This document shows positions 1-11,209 of a stretch of DNA of 64,000 nt, piece after piece (the stretch's first letter is position 1; each line of letters starts with the position of its first letter). Location of the stretch: assembly GCA_030789695.1 (NCBI GenBank), contig CM061138.1, forward strand, positions 17,432,214 through 17,496,213. The letters are read 5' to 3'. Position numbers and translations under genes: made by a program. The DNA is from Scilla litardierei. Its lineage: Eukaryota; Streptophyta; Magnoliopsida; Asparagales; Asparagaceae. Under the pieces are notes generated by a model. That model worked only from the letters and a program-made list of their open reading frames with translations, was not told the origin of the DNA and did not search any database.

Positions 1-3000
1 CTTCCCAAAACGACGGAGGCGAAGCGTGACTAAGGCTCGCTCGGGCCGGAGCTGAGAAGCTCGGACCCAATAAGCGTCTGTAGGGGTACCAATTGAAAAG
101 ATTTTCAGGTTCTTGCATTTATAAAGTTCGAACAACAGAAAGTACAGAAAAGAAGTTGCATTCATTAAATAGATTTATAATATCCAACAAGTACAAAGTC
201 TAAAAAGGAGCCTAAGCGTGGCAACAAACTATCTAAAAGCAAACTAAAGGTAGTAACCTCTGAAAGTGACGACTAAGAAGACCTCAAGGTCTGGTCCTCG
301 TCGGGCGCGTACTCTGGGTCGACGTCCTCGGCTCCTCGTGCTCCAGTGAGTCTGCCTCGTCCACGAACTCTGGCTGAGCACCTGACGTACAGCACCCAAG
401 AGAAAGGAACTGTACGTCAGGTAAAGTCTACAAGCAAGAGTTAGACTTTACTGCAAGTGCACCGAACTTTAAACAACGGTTTACTGGTTGATTAACATGC
501 TGAGGTTCTCTTACACAACAGTTTACTGGTTGATTAGCATGCTGTGGTTATAACAGGGTAACACAACAGGAAGTAACGTAGCAGGAAAGTAAAACGGGAC
601 AAGTAATAGTCGTAGCGTGTGCTACCGACTACAGGACTATCATAAAGGTGTCCGGACAAGACGGAACTAGACAAGACAAGACAGGACACGACACGACTGA
701 CAGGACTAGTAAAACACGAAGGGTTCACGCCTTACGGTTCGAGGGGGATCAGACCCTCTCACCGTGCGCACGCTCAACCCTACCCCAAACCCCAGAACTC
801 AGGACAGGAAGCACGGAGATCACTTTCGCAAGGAAAGCACCTGAAACGCCCGTAGGCTTTTTCGTAACACAGAGATCACTTCCGCAAGGGAAGCACCTGA
901 AACGCCCGTAGGCTTTTTCGTAACACAGAGATCACTTCCGCAAGGGAAGCACCTGAAACGCCCGTAGGCTTTTTCGTAACACAGAGATCACTTCCGCAAG
1001 GGAAGCACCTGAAACGCCCGTAGGCTTTTTCGTAACACATAGATCACTTCCGCAAGGGAAGCACCTGAAACGCCCGTAGGCTTTTTCCTAACACAGAGAT
1101 CACTTCCGCAAGGGAAGCACCTGAAACGCCCGTAGGCTTTTTGTGTAACTGGGACAAGACACGACAAGTGTAAGGAATTGTTATTCTAGGGTGTCCACAC
1201 GCACGCACACACAAGATAGCCCTACGGTGTCAAGAGTTGTTGTTTGTCGAGCTTAGACTTCGTCGTCAAGTCTAAGTCGTCAGGGGCGTCCCGGACGCTA
1301 TCATTTCACGTCCGGTTCTCATACACACACAATCTAACAGTTCTAACAAACTGGAACTAAGGCATGGTCAAAACGCAAGTGGATACACTTGCCTGCGGTG
1401 GCGAGTGTGTCGTCCGTCCGGGGCGTCTCGTCCAGGCGTCGCGTCCGCGGTAGTCCGTCTGGGGCGAGAGATGCGCACAAATCTGGCGTCGAGTCTGAAA
1501 ACGGTGGCGGTGCTCGTGTCCCCGACTGTGGGTAGCGCAGTGGAGATCGTCTCGGGATCGTCTCAGGATTCGTAGCGGCTGCGGGTAGCGCAGCTGAGAT
1601 GTCACGACTACGGAACGTCGTCGCGCGGCGTCTCGGCTACGGGTAGCGTAGCCGGGAGCGTTCTGGTGCCGGACTGGAAGTACGGCAACGAGCGAGGATG
1701 TCGAACAGCGAGCACGGCCTGGTAGCGGACTGTATGATGTGTAGGCGGCGTCAAAGAGTTGCGGATCAGCGAGCAAAGGAGAACAAGGCCACGAGAACCC
1801 AGAACAACGAACACGGAAACGAACGGTGACACGAAAGAAGCAGACAACTAACGAATAGACCAAAACAGCGAGGGGGAGTTGCCGTCTCGCAAAAGGCAAC
1901 CGGGCTGCAGCAGCACGGTAGGGGAACTTCGACGGTGGATGGCCGGATCTAACGGGCCGGCGGCGGCCTGAAACAGCAGCAGTCGACTGCCGTTCCGATG
2001 GTCGAGAGGGGCAGCCTCGACGCCAGTCAGAGATCGAGAAGGGCGTGCGTGGGTGGCGCAACGCACAGCGGCGGCCTGGAAACGCTGCGACAGCGCGGCG
2101 GCGGAGCGGGGGATGCGAGAGGGGGCGTGCGGCGGCGGGATCGCGGCGGGGGTCGAGATCACGGCGGCGGTCGGGCCGAGGGAAGATCGCCGGAGGGAGA
2201 TCGGGATTTGCGAGGGCACCGGAGCGGCGATCGGCACTCGGGGCGGTGGATCGCGGCGGCGAACAGCGGCCGGAGGCGGCCTCGACGATGGTTGTGCTGC
2301 ACAGGGGATCGGGGCCGGTGGTGCTCTGCAGATCCGCAGCGGCGGCGTGCGGCTAAGGGGAGGCCGCGAGGGGAGGCCGGAGACGACGAAAACGAGGGCG
2401 GCGGTCTCGTAGCCCGCGGCGGCGCGCTGAGAAGGGGCCGGAGGCTGAGGAGAAAGGGGAGAGAGAGAGATCGAGGAGAGAGAGATCTCGGGGAGAGAGA
2501 GAGTTTGGTGGCGGCGGCTGAGAATGGGGGGATTTAGCCCTAAGGTTTCTGTGAAACGTGAAGGGAAAAAAAACTTAGGGTTAGTGATTTTTTTTATAAG
2601 GATTTAAAATGCTAGAATGTTTTAAGTTAATTGTTAAGTGGGCAAGGGGGGTAGAGCTAAGAGGGGAGTAGGTTGGGGTAAGTCTAGGGATGATTAGAGA
2701 ATCAATTAAGGAAAGATATAAAACAGATTAACTATGGATATTGCCAGATTTGCCAGATTTGGCTAACGAAATTGAATTTGAATCTGATCAGGGCAAATCA
2801 ACGGTCCAGATTTCTCCGAGCGATATCTTTCAATCCGGGCGTCAGAAAAATAATCCGAAAATACCGGTGCAATCGTGGAGACGAGACGCACAGATCTACG
2901 GAGCCTGATCATGCGTAACGCTTACCGAAAATTTACGTAAAATTGGAAACGGCGTTTTAAGTCAAATGACTAAAACGCCCCTATCTTTCAAAATCGCTTT

Positions 3001-3181
3001 GCGAGAAAACGAGCCGTGAAAAGACGTTCACAGAAATTACTAAAAAATTCAACACCCCAAAATGATCGCAACGGCATATTGCATCGCATATGCCAGAGCT
3101 CGGAAATACCCAAATAAAATATGTGCACGATAAAACACGTGCACGCAGAAATTACGAACGGTCGGAAAAGCGGCCGTTACA
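1..3181 (-). mobile_element. Long Ty3/gypsy (Tekay-like) LTR, minus strand, truncated by window edge
   Basis: Read on the minus strand this begins TGTAACGGCC at 3181, a typical TG start for long plant Ty3/gypsy LTRs, and continues past position 1. The start resembles the minus-strand start of the solo LTR at 29995. A GC-rich block (about 1400-2520) produces many overlapping open frames without recognisable domains, as in the other two long LTRs here. Its boundary with the MULE is at 3181/3182. Whether it is a solo LTR or part of a full element cannot be told, because the other end lies outside the window. Confidence 0.6.
813..1146. repeat. 56-bp tandem repeat, six copies, inside the LTR
   Basis: The word CGTAGGC recurs at 851, 907, 963, 1019, 1075 and 1131, an exact 56-bp period. 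Each unit contains GAGATCACTTCCGCAAGGGA and GAAACGCCCGTAGGC. The first copy and the tail of the last are diverged while the central copies are nearly identical, which suggests recent slippage or unequal exchange inside the LTR. Confidence 0.9.
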
Positions 3182-3206
3182 GACGTTGAAGATGTAAGAA
3201 TGGACT

Positions 3207-4266
3207 TATCTTTCAATATCCTTTTGTTTATTTATTATGTAAAATGATATGACACTGTATGCACTCAAATACACTAGTATACGCCCAAATACGCCAATAT
3301 ACACCAGTGTGCGGCGCAGTATACTAGTGTATATTAGCGTATACTGATGTATATTGGTGTATGTGAACGTAACACAGCTTTTTCCATACCACATAGTTAT
3401 TTTTTCATTGTTATTGCAGTTATCTTGCAATATCCTTTTGTTTTTTCATTATATAAAATGATATGACACTGTATGCACTCAAATACACTAGTATACGCAC
3501 AAATACGCCAATATACACCTGTGTGCGCCGCCGTATACTAGTGTATATTAGCGTATACTGATGTATATTGTTGTATGTGAACGTAACACAGCTTTTTCCA
3601 TACCACATAGTTATTTTTTCATTGTTATTGCAGTTATCTTGCAATATCCTTTTGTTTTTTCATTATATAAAATGATATGACACTGTATGCACTCAAATAC
3701 ACTAGTATACGCCCAAATACGCCAATATACACCTGTGTGCGCCGCCGTATACTAGTGTATATTAGCGTATAATGATGTATATTGTTGTATGTTAACGTAA
3801 CACAGCTTTTTCCATACCACATAGTTATTTTTTCATTGTTCTTGCAGTTATCTTTCAATATCCTTTTGTTTTTTCATTATATAAAAGGATATGACACTGT
3901 ATGCACTCAAATACACTAGTATACGCCCAAATACGCCAATATACACCTGTGTACGCCGCCGTATACTAGTGTATATTAGCGTATACTGATGTATATTGGT
4001 GTATGTTAACGTAACACATCTTTTTCCATATCACATAGTTATTTTTTCATTGTTCTTGTAGTTATCTTTCAATATCCTTTTGTTTTTTCATTATATAAAA
4101 TGATATGACACTGTATGCACTCAAATACACTAGTATACGCCCAAATACGCCAATATACACCAGTGTACGGCAACGTATACTAGTGTATAGTAGCGTATAC
4201 TGATGTATATTGGTGTATGTTCGCTTTTTCCACACCATGGACTTATTTTTTTTATTGTTTTTGCAG
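3207..4266. repeat. 214-bp tandem array (5 units) in an intron of the MULE protease gene
   Basis: Five head-to-tail units start near 3207, 3420, 3634, 3848 and 4062, an even 214-bp period. Each contains TATACTAGTGTATATTAGCG and ends in a pyrimidine-rich stretch with a TTGCAG-, TTGTAG- or similar 3' splice-site-like motif. The last unit ends at the acceptor used here for the exon at 4267. The repeated 74-residue minus frames inside the units are by-products of the repetition. Confidence 0.9.
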
Positions 4267-7200
4267 TTACCTTTCATGCGATTAACACCAGAAGCCGCAA
4301 AATTGGAAATTGATTACTATAATGGAGTCCGAACTTTCCTTGATTACAGACCGGCTTTTCTAGGATATTCAATGCCTCCTGGTGGAGATGATGAAGAGAA
4401 GGTTCCCGGGCTTCTAAACTTGACGTTGGCTCTGAAGAATCTAGAAAAGAAGATGGACGAGAGCAACAAGAAGATGGAAGATCGGATAACAGTGTTGGAG
4501 GGGAGGGTGGCCTCTTTGGAGAAGGATAGGTTGGATGTCAAGAGGGTTGAGATAAATGTTGCGAAGCGAGTGAATGACATTTTTTCCTATCAGATAGCCA
4601 TGGCTATTTTCAAAATGGAGAGGCAACTGAGGGCTGAACTTAACCTCCCACCTCCAACAAATGAACCACCTACAGCGATCGAAATCAATGATGATGAAAA
4701 GTGTTTTGATGGTGCGGCGGATATTGCCGAGGCTGGTTTTGACTTGCCTGCCGTGTCTGGGGCTATCTCTGCTGAAGTTAGTGATGCGGTCGAGGAACAC
4801 AAGAGTCAAATTAACATAGCTGGACGACCTATGAGGACGAAGAGGCCTGCAGCTGCGGTTATTAGCCCATACCAGAAACATGAATGCCAAAAAAAACCAA
4901 GGAAGAAGAAGGGTGATGATAAAGATGCTGATAAGAAGAATCAAGCGCTAATATGCTATGCCGAAAAGAAAGCCCAAGCTGAAAAAGAAAATCTTATTGA
5001 TTTACCCCTATCCACCCCTACTACAACGGATTTCTCGTACGATACTTCGAGGTTTGATTTGTTAAGATCATGGATGTCTAAGAATCTATCAAGGGCCGAA
5101 GTAGCTGGACTAGTGCCTAGGGTGAAGACATTGGATTCCATCTCTTGCAAGAACTTGGAAGTGATCATTTCTGCAAGAGGTTGGCTTAGCAGTGAGGTAT
5201 GTACTAATATTATTTCTTTATTTCATTGTTCTTGCCGAATTCTTGCAATATTCTTAGATTTTTTAATTATATACAATGATATGCGCCTAAATACGCTATG
5301 ATACGCCCAAATACACCAACATACATCGGTGTATGGCGACGTATACTAGTGTATATTAACGTATAATAGTGTATAGTATTGTATGTTAACGCAACACATC
5401 TTTTTTCATACCACATATTATTTATTTCATTGTTCTTGCTGAATTCTTGCAATATTCTTAGGTTTTTTAATTATATACAATGATATGCGCCTAAATACGC
5501 TATGATACGCCCAAATACACCAACATACACCGGTGTATGGCGACGTATACTAGTGTATATTAACGTATAATAGTGTATAGTAGTGTATGTTAACGCAACA
5601 CATCTTTTTGCATACCACATATTATTTATTTCATTGTTCTTGCTGAATTCTTGCTGAATTATTGCAATATTCTTAGCTTTTTTAATTATATACAATGATA
5701 TGCGCCTAAATACGCTAGTATACGCCCAAATACACCAACATACACCGGTGTATGGCGACGTATACTAGTGTATATTAACGTATAATAGTGTATAGTGGTG
5801 TATGTTAACGCAACACATCTTTTTGCATACCACATATTATTTATTTCATTGTTCTTGCTGAATTATTGCAATATTCTTAGCTTTTTTAATTATATACAAT
5901 GATATGCGCCTAAATACGCTAGTATACGCCCAAATACACCAACATACACCGGTGTATGGCGACGTATACTAGTGTATATTAACGTATAATAGTGTATAGT
6001 GGTGTATGTTAACGCAACACATCTTTTTGCATACCACATATTATTTATTTCATTCTTCTTGCTGAATTCTTGCAATATTTTAGCTTTTTTAATTATATAC
6101 AATGATATGCGCCTAAATACGCTAGTATACGCCCAAATACACCAACATACACCGGTGTATGGCGACGTATACTAGTGTATATTAACGTATAATAGTGTAC
6201 AGTAGTGTATGTTAAAGCAACACATCTTTTTGCATACCACATATTATTTATTTCATTGTTCTTGCTGAATTCTTACAATATTCTTAGGTTTTTTAATTAT
6301 ATACAATGATATGCGCCTACATACGCTATGATACGCCTAAATACACCAACATACACCGGTGTATGGCGACGTATACTAGTGTATATTAACGTATAATAGT
6401 GTATAGTGGTGTATGTTAACGCAACACATCTTTTTGCATATCACATATTATTTATTTCATTGTTCTTACTGAATTCTTGCAATATTCTTAGATTTTTTAA
6501 TTATATACAATGATATGCGCCTAAATACGCTAGTATACGCCCAAATACACCAACATACACCGGTGTATGGCGACGTATAATAGTGTATATTAACGTATAA
6601 TAGTGTATAGTAGTGTATGTTAACACAACACATCTTTTTGCATACCACATACTTATTATGCGTCAATTAAACCATTGTTTATTAACGTATTCCTCGCATT
6701 TTACAGCATATTGATGCACATCTCCAGTTACTTAACATGCAAGTTGAGGAGCATCCGGATATGTTCCCATCATCAAAATGGACATGTTTGGAAGGTCTTT
6801 ACAGTAGGTCCGTAAAGTATGGGTACAAGTTGTTTTTGGAAAACCGGCTGATGAATGCCGAGAAGAAGATGGATGGAGCTGAGGTGTCATGGGGTGCCAT
6901 GGACCTTGATTTGGTAAAGTTTGTTTTAGGTATGAATGAAAATTGGGAGTGTAAGGCTTGGGTCAATTGTGACCACGTCTATGGGATCGAAAACATTGCG
7001 GGGTCGCACTGGGCTGCATATGCATATGACTTTGGTAAGAAAGAAGTCAAAGTGTATGACTCCATGTCGAGTGCGTACAAGGAAGAACGCCGTGAGATCT
7101 TTAGTATGCATGCCGCAATCGCACCGTCACTTTACAACGAGAGTTTTGCAAGCGCTTAATCCAAAATGGACCCTGACATCCCATTTGTTCTGACAATTGT

Positions 7201-7405
7201 TGATGTTCCACAGCAGCCAAACAGTTGGGACTGTGGGGTTTATGCCATCAAATTTGTTCAGTGCTTGGCAATGAATACTGACGTCCATGGATTATTGGCT
7301 TCGCACTTTATTGATTACAGGAGGCAACTAGCGGTGGATATGGTAAAGTGGTCCAAAACCACTGCCGGGACATTTGTATATCGTGAGAATGATATCAAAG
7401 CTTGA
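4267..7405 (+). pseudogene. MULE-borne Ulp1-like (C48) cysteine protease, 5' incomplete, one stop
   Basis: Two exons are visible: 4267-5196 (acceptor TTTTTGCAG, donor GAG|GTATGT, phase 0) and 6707-7405 (acceptor TTTTACAG). The first encodes a lysine- and glutamate-rich region with a probable coiled coil (about residues 60-110) and a basic patch resembling a nuclear signal. The second encodes the C48 core: GSHWAAYAYDFG with the catalytic His, VYDSM with the Asp, and QQPNSWDCGVYAIKF with the Cys. An in-frame TAA at 7157-7159 splits the core between Asp and Cys, with the frame unchanged on both sides. Exons upstream of 4267 are not seen and are probably lost beyond the LTR insertion. Such domains in MULEs derive from SUMO-protease-like genes, and their role in transposition is unknown. 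Confidence 0.8.
5216..6660. repeat. 204-bp tandem array (7 units) filling the second protease-gene intron
   Basis: The anchor word ATATACAATGAT recurs at 5269, 5473, 5688, 5892, 6095, 6299 and 6503, a period of 203-204 bp with one 215-bp step caused by a small internal duplication. The unit is clearly related to the 214-bp unit upstream: both carry the CTAAATACGC / GTATACTAGTGTATATTA core and a TTTCATTGTTCTTGC tract. The array lies wholly inside the intron 5197-6706. Confidence 0.9.
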
Positions 7406-8173
7406 TTTGTATATGATATGTATATTATGTATAGAAAATTGACACATTACTTTTGGTTATGGATGTGTATCTCAAATCAAATAGCTCTTTCCATGGAACA
7501 AGCGATTAGTTTAAATTTTAATCAATGTACCTTGTGTGGTTAATTATATTGTATGTACTATTATACCTTCAAATTAAATGATATACACCAATTTGCGCTG
7601 AGATGCGCTGCTTTGCGCTTCTATTTGTTACGTAAACAAGCGTTTACCACCGTATTCCATCGTATTTCAACGCCTATTGATGCACTTCGCCCGTTCCTTA
7701 ACGTGCAAGTTTACGGAGTATTTAGGCACGTTCCAATCGTCACAATGTACATTTGTGGGATGTCTTTTCAGAAGGACTGACATTTTTGGGTACACGTGAT
7801 TAGTTTCAATGGACCTGTTTAAGGTGAAATCTGACATTATTCATTCTAAGAATGATTACTTACTCCTTCACCCATTATACCTTCAAATTAAATGATATAC
7901 ACCAATTTGCGCTGAGATGCGCTGCTTTGCGCTTCTATTTGTCACGTAAACAAGCGTTTACCAACGTATTTCAACGCTTATTGATGCACTTCGCCAGTTG
8001 CTGAACATACAAGCTTTCGGAGTATATATTCATGTTACAAGCATCACAATGGACATGTTTTAGCTGCAATCTGACTTTATTAATGCTACAAATTATTAGT
8101 TAAACCTTCCACTTACATGGTTGCAAATTGTTACAATTTGATGAAGGGCTGAACATAAAATTTTGATGCACCA
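7406..8173. repeat. Spacer between convergent MULE genes, with a duplicated ~315-bp unit
   Basis: No gene is visible. Two related units start near 7559 and 7874. Both begin TATACCTTCAAATTAAATG and contain TTTGCGCTGAGATGCGCTGC and a GCGTATT-rich tail. The same GCGCTG/GCGTTTAC words recur at 11395-11540 and 11715-11850, so this is another branch of the repeat family found throughout the element. Confidence 0.7.
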
Positions 8174-11100
8174 TCATATTGGTTGAGTTGGTACATACTC
8201 CTTCCCCTTACATGTTTGCCTATTATGGCCCAGCTCTCTGCATCGTCCACACCTCCTTCCTGGGAGATTTCCAGGGGTTTCCTCTCCTTGTGACGGCATC
8301 CTTTTCATCTTTCTCCTTCCTTTTATGTTCGAAACAACTGGCGGACGTACAACCACATCTTGGACACTTTGTGGTACGACTCGATACCACTCACTTCGAT
8401 GCGGAACTAGATTCAATGGTAGGGCGTATGCCAGCCTTAAACATTCAATTGTGTAAAACCTGCATAAGATAAGAATCATATTGTAACACTCCAGTAAAAC
8501 TAATATATACTAGTATGCACTACTCTACGCCATTAGACACTATTATACGCTTTTGAACGCTGATACACGGAAAGTATACAAACGTATACCTACGTATAAC
8601 GAATTTTACCTTGAACAAAGGGTATAAGAAGATATATTACGCGTCCTGGAAGCCCTGATTGCATGTGCGCATGGCAACTGGTTTAGCTGGAATTTATAGC
8701 ACGTGCAATTGCGCAAATTTAAATCAACTGTTGCATCACGTTGACCATCACGAATGTAAAACCTGAATTCATCAATTGGATGTACCATGAAGTGGCGTGA
8801 CTTATCATCTCGCTTACCCATCTTTCTCTCAGCATAAGGAGTGAGTATGCTAGTGCATTTGTTGGCGAGTCGTAGGCGATCATGGAACCAAGCCTGTAAC
8901 TTGGTTCTAATAGTTTCCAACAAAGTGATAATAGGAAATTCCCTAGCCACCTTCAAGAGAGCATTCATTGACTCGGCAATATTGGTCGTCATGATACTGT
9001 ATCGCCTGGCAGGAAAAAAACACCTAGCCCATTTTTTTGGATCGGCATCCATAAGATAGTCGTATACTTGCCGCTTTGTTGACCGCACATGCTGCAACTT
9101 CTCTTCAAAATCTATCTCTGTATAAGCCTTAGCCACACTGTACAAGAATTCCTTCGCCTTCACCTTGTACTTTGCATTCATGTTCAACCCCAGATGGAAC
9201 ATGCAAATTCCATACACTGCTTCAGGAAATTGCTCCATGCAACATTTCTCAATTGAAGGATGACGGTCAGAAATAAAAACTAAATCTTCTCGGGCCCCAA
9301 TAACATGGCGAAGTTGCTGAAAGAACCATGCCCACGATGCATCGTTTTCCGTTGCTGCGACGCCAAATGCTAATGGATAAATTTGGTTGTTTCCGTCCAT
9401 ACAAGTAGTAATGAATAATTTGCCTCTGTAACGTCCCTTCAAGAAGCATGCATTTACAGCTATAACGGGTCAGATGCAAGATTCAAAACCCACAATTGAG
9501 GGCCCAAATGCCAAGAAACATTGCACAAAACAATTGTTCACGTTTAACTGATATGCCGAATACGTTCCGGGATTTGCATGCTCTAACAACCACAAGTAAG
9601 ATGGGAGTACCATAAAAGATGCTTCCGGACTGCCACGTACCATTTGTGTAGCAATCTCATTGGCTTTCCAAGCTTTCCCGTAACTTATTTTTATACCATA
9701 CACCTTTTCTAACATTTTCACAATATCCCACGGATCATTATTATCATCTTTAACCATTTGCGCAATAACTTTGCTTGTTGCACTTCCACGATAACGCTTA
9801 AACCTTGCATCAATGGAACAACTGTGACCCTTCACATATGACCGAATGATCCATGCGTCATGCTTCTTTGACAATGACCCCCTAAGCCTCCACGTGCAAG
9901 ACTTGTCAACACATGTAGCAATAAGCCTCATGCGGTCAGAATGTGTAATGCGAAACTCGCGATTCGCCTTCACGGTTATAATACGCAGTCGGAGCAACAG
10001 TTCAACCTTGCTTCTTACAAGTTCACCAACACTAAAATCCTTCATCACATGAACGTTCACATTGGTCGAATGTGCTTCAGAAGGTCCATCGTTACCACAA
10101 GTGATGGTATGATTGTGATTACTTGCACAATTATCTACTTTACTACAGTATACACCAATAAAACATAGTATTGGCCAATATGCGCCAATATACGTCAATG
10201 TGCATTATACTATGTAGTGTATATTGGAGTATATAGATGTATATGAGAGCATACCTGTAAAAACAGGCTCAGTTGGGACTATGGGGAGTGGATGTGAATC
10301 TGCATGCTTGTTTGTATGGCCATCATCATAATTGTCTATATTTTCTGTTGCATGATCACCCTCTACTGGATGTACGGCCAGGTGTGATTCCACAAACACA
10401 CCAAAATATGGATCAAACATACCATCAAATACACACGCAAATGGATCATGTCGTTCATACGAATCATCATCACAAACATCATTGAAGGGGTCATCGTTGT
10501 CAAATTCGTCATTACAACTATCTTCTTCTTCGACTTCATCTTCGTGCATCGAATACGCTTCATCATTACCACCAAAATTATCTATTGGATTGGTCAGTTT
10601 AATGTCCTCCAGACCGATAGGAGAACAACCATCATTGTTGTCTTGGATACCAAATGGGACTGTTTCGGGCTTGTTCACGCTCTTGCTTACTGGTCGGTCC
10701 GCGACGGCCTTCACCTTTATTTTTTCTACCACAACTGGCGGACTAGGGGCTATCACAACCTTTGGTTTTGGCGATGTACTGATACATAAAGGAACGTTGT
10801 AATCTCTCTTGGCAATGAGCTCAATGAATGTTGAAATATCTGAATTCCTCAGCATTATAAAGGGCGGCATCACGGTATTCACCGGGTAACTAATCCATGC
10901 CTTGACGTCAATTATGCTATCATCCTTACTAATCCCAGTTTCAGCACAGATCTTATCAATTAGTTCCGGGTATGTTGTCGACCCTCTAACTCTTACATAC
11001 CTTGTAAACAATGCATCATAGGTCCAACAACCATCACTACCTTTTTTCCACTCTCCCCCATAATTAATTGGAACCAGTAGACCTGCAGAAAAGTTAATCA

Positions 11101-11209
11101 TGTATTCTAACGTTTATGCATGCATAACAACGTATACAGCTGACGCATGTCAGATCTAACAAAAAATTCATAGTATAACATCGTAAAGTTCACCTTTATT
11201 CGAATCCAT
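8174..11209 (-). pseudogene. MULE transposase, four exons, catalytically broken
   Basis: Proposed exons on minus are 11209-11194 (ATG GAT TCG AAT AAA G), 11082-10255, 10137-8610 and 8459-8174; phases agree at every junction. In order they encode an N-terminal domain (VPINYGGEWKKGSDG), an acidic linker, a MuDR-type DNA-binding region (LIATCVDKSCTWRLRGS), the MULE DDE domain (DGNNQIYPLAFGVAA, FISDRHPSIEK, TTNIAESMNALLK), a SWIM zinc finger (CTCYKFQLNQLPCAHAI) and a C-terminal zinc knuckle (CGRCRELGHNRQTC). Two lesions are visible near 9460: TGA replaces the expected arginine in CIxPVI, and the first catalytic Asp reads Asn (IAVNACFLKG). The second Asp and the Glu remain. The arrangement matches plant MULE transposases of normal length. 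Confidence 0.85.

Noticed and set aside
1357..2537. Large overlapping frames in the GC-rich 5' part
   Set aside because: Arg/Pro/Gly-rich frames on both strands over one GC-rich LTR segment, without domains. The same pattern appears in the LTR at 51170.
3207..6660. CRISPR-like or centromeric satellite array
   Set aside because: Units are contiguous without spacers, the genome is a plant nucleus, and the copies are few and bounded by exons of one transposon.
3206..6666. Seven repeated 66-74 residue minus-strand frames that look like a small protein family
   Set aside because: They arise because a 204-214-bp intron repeat happens to be open in one frame. No start context and no domain; the arrays lie inside introns of the plus-strand gene.
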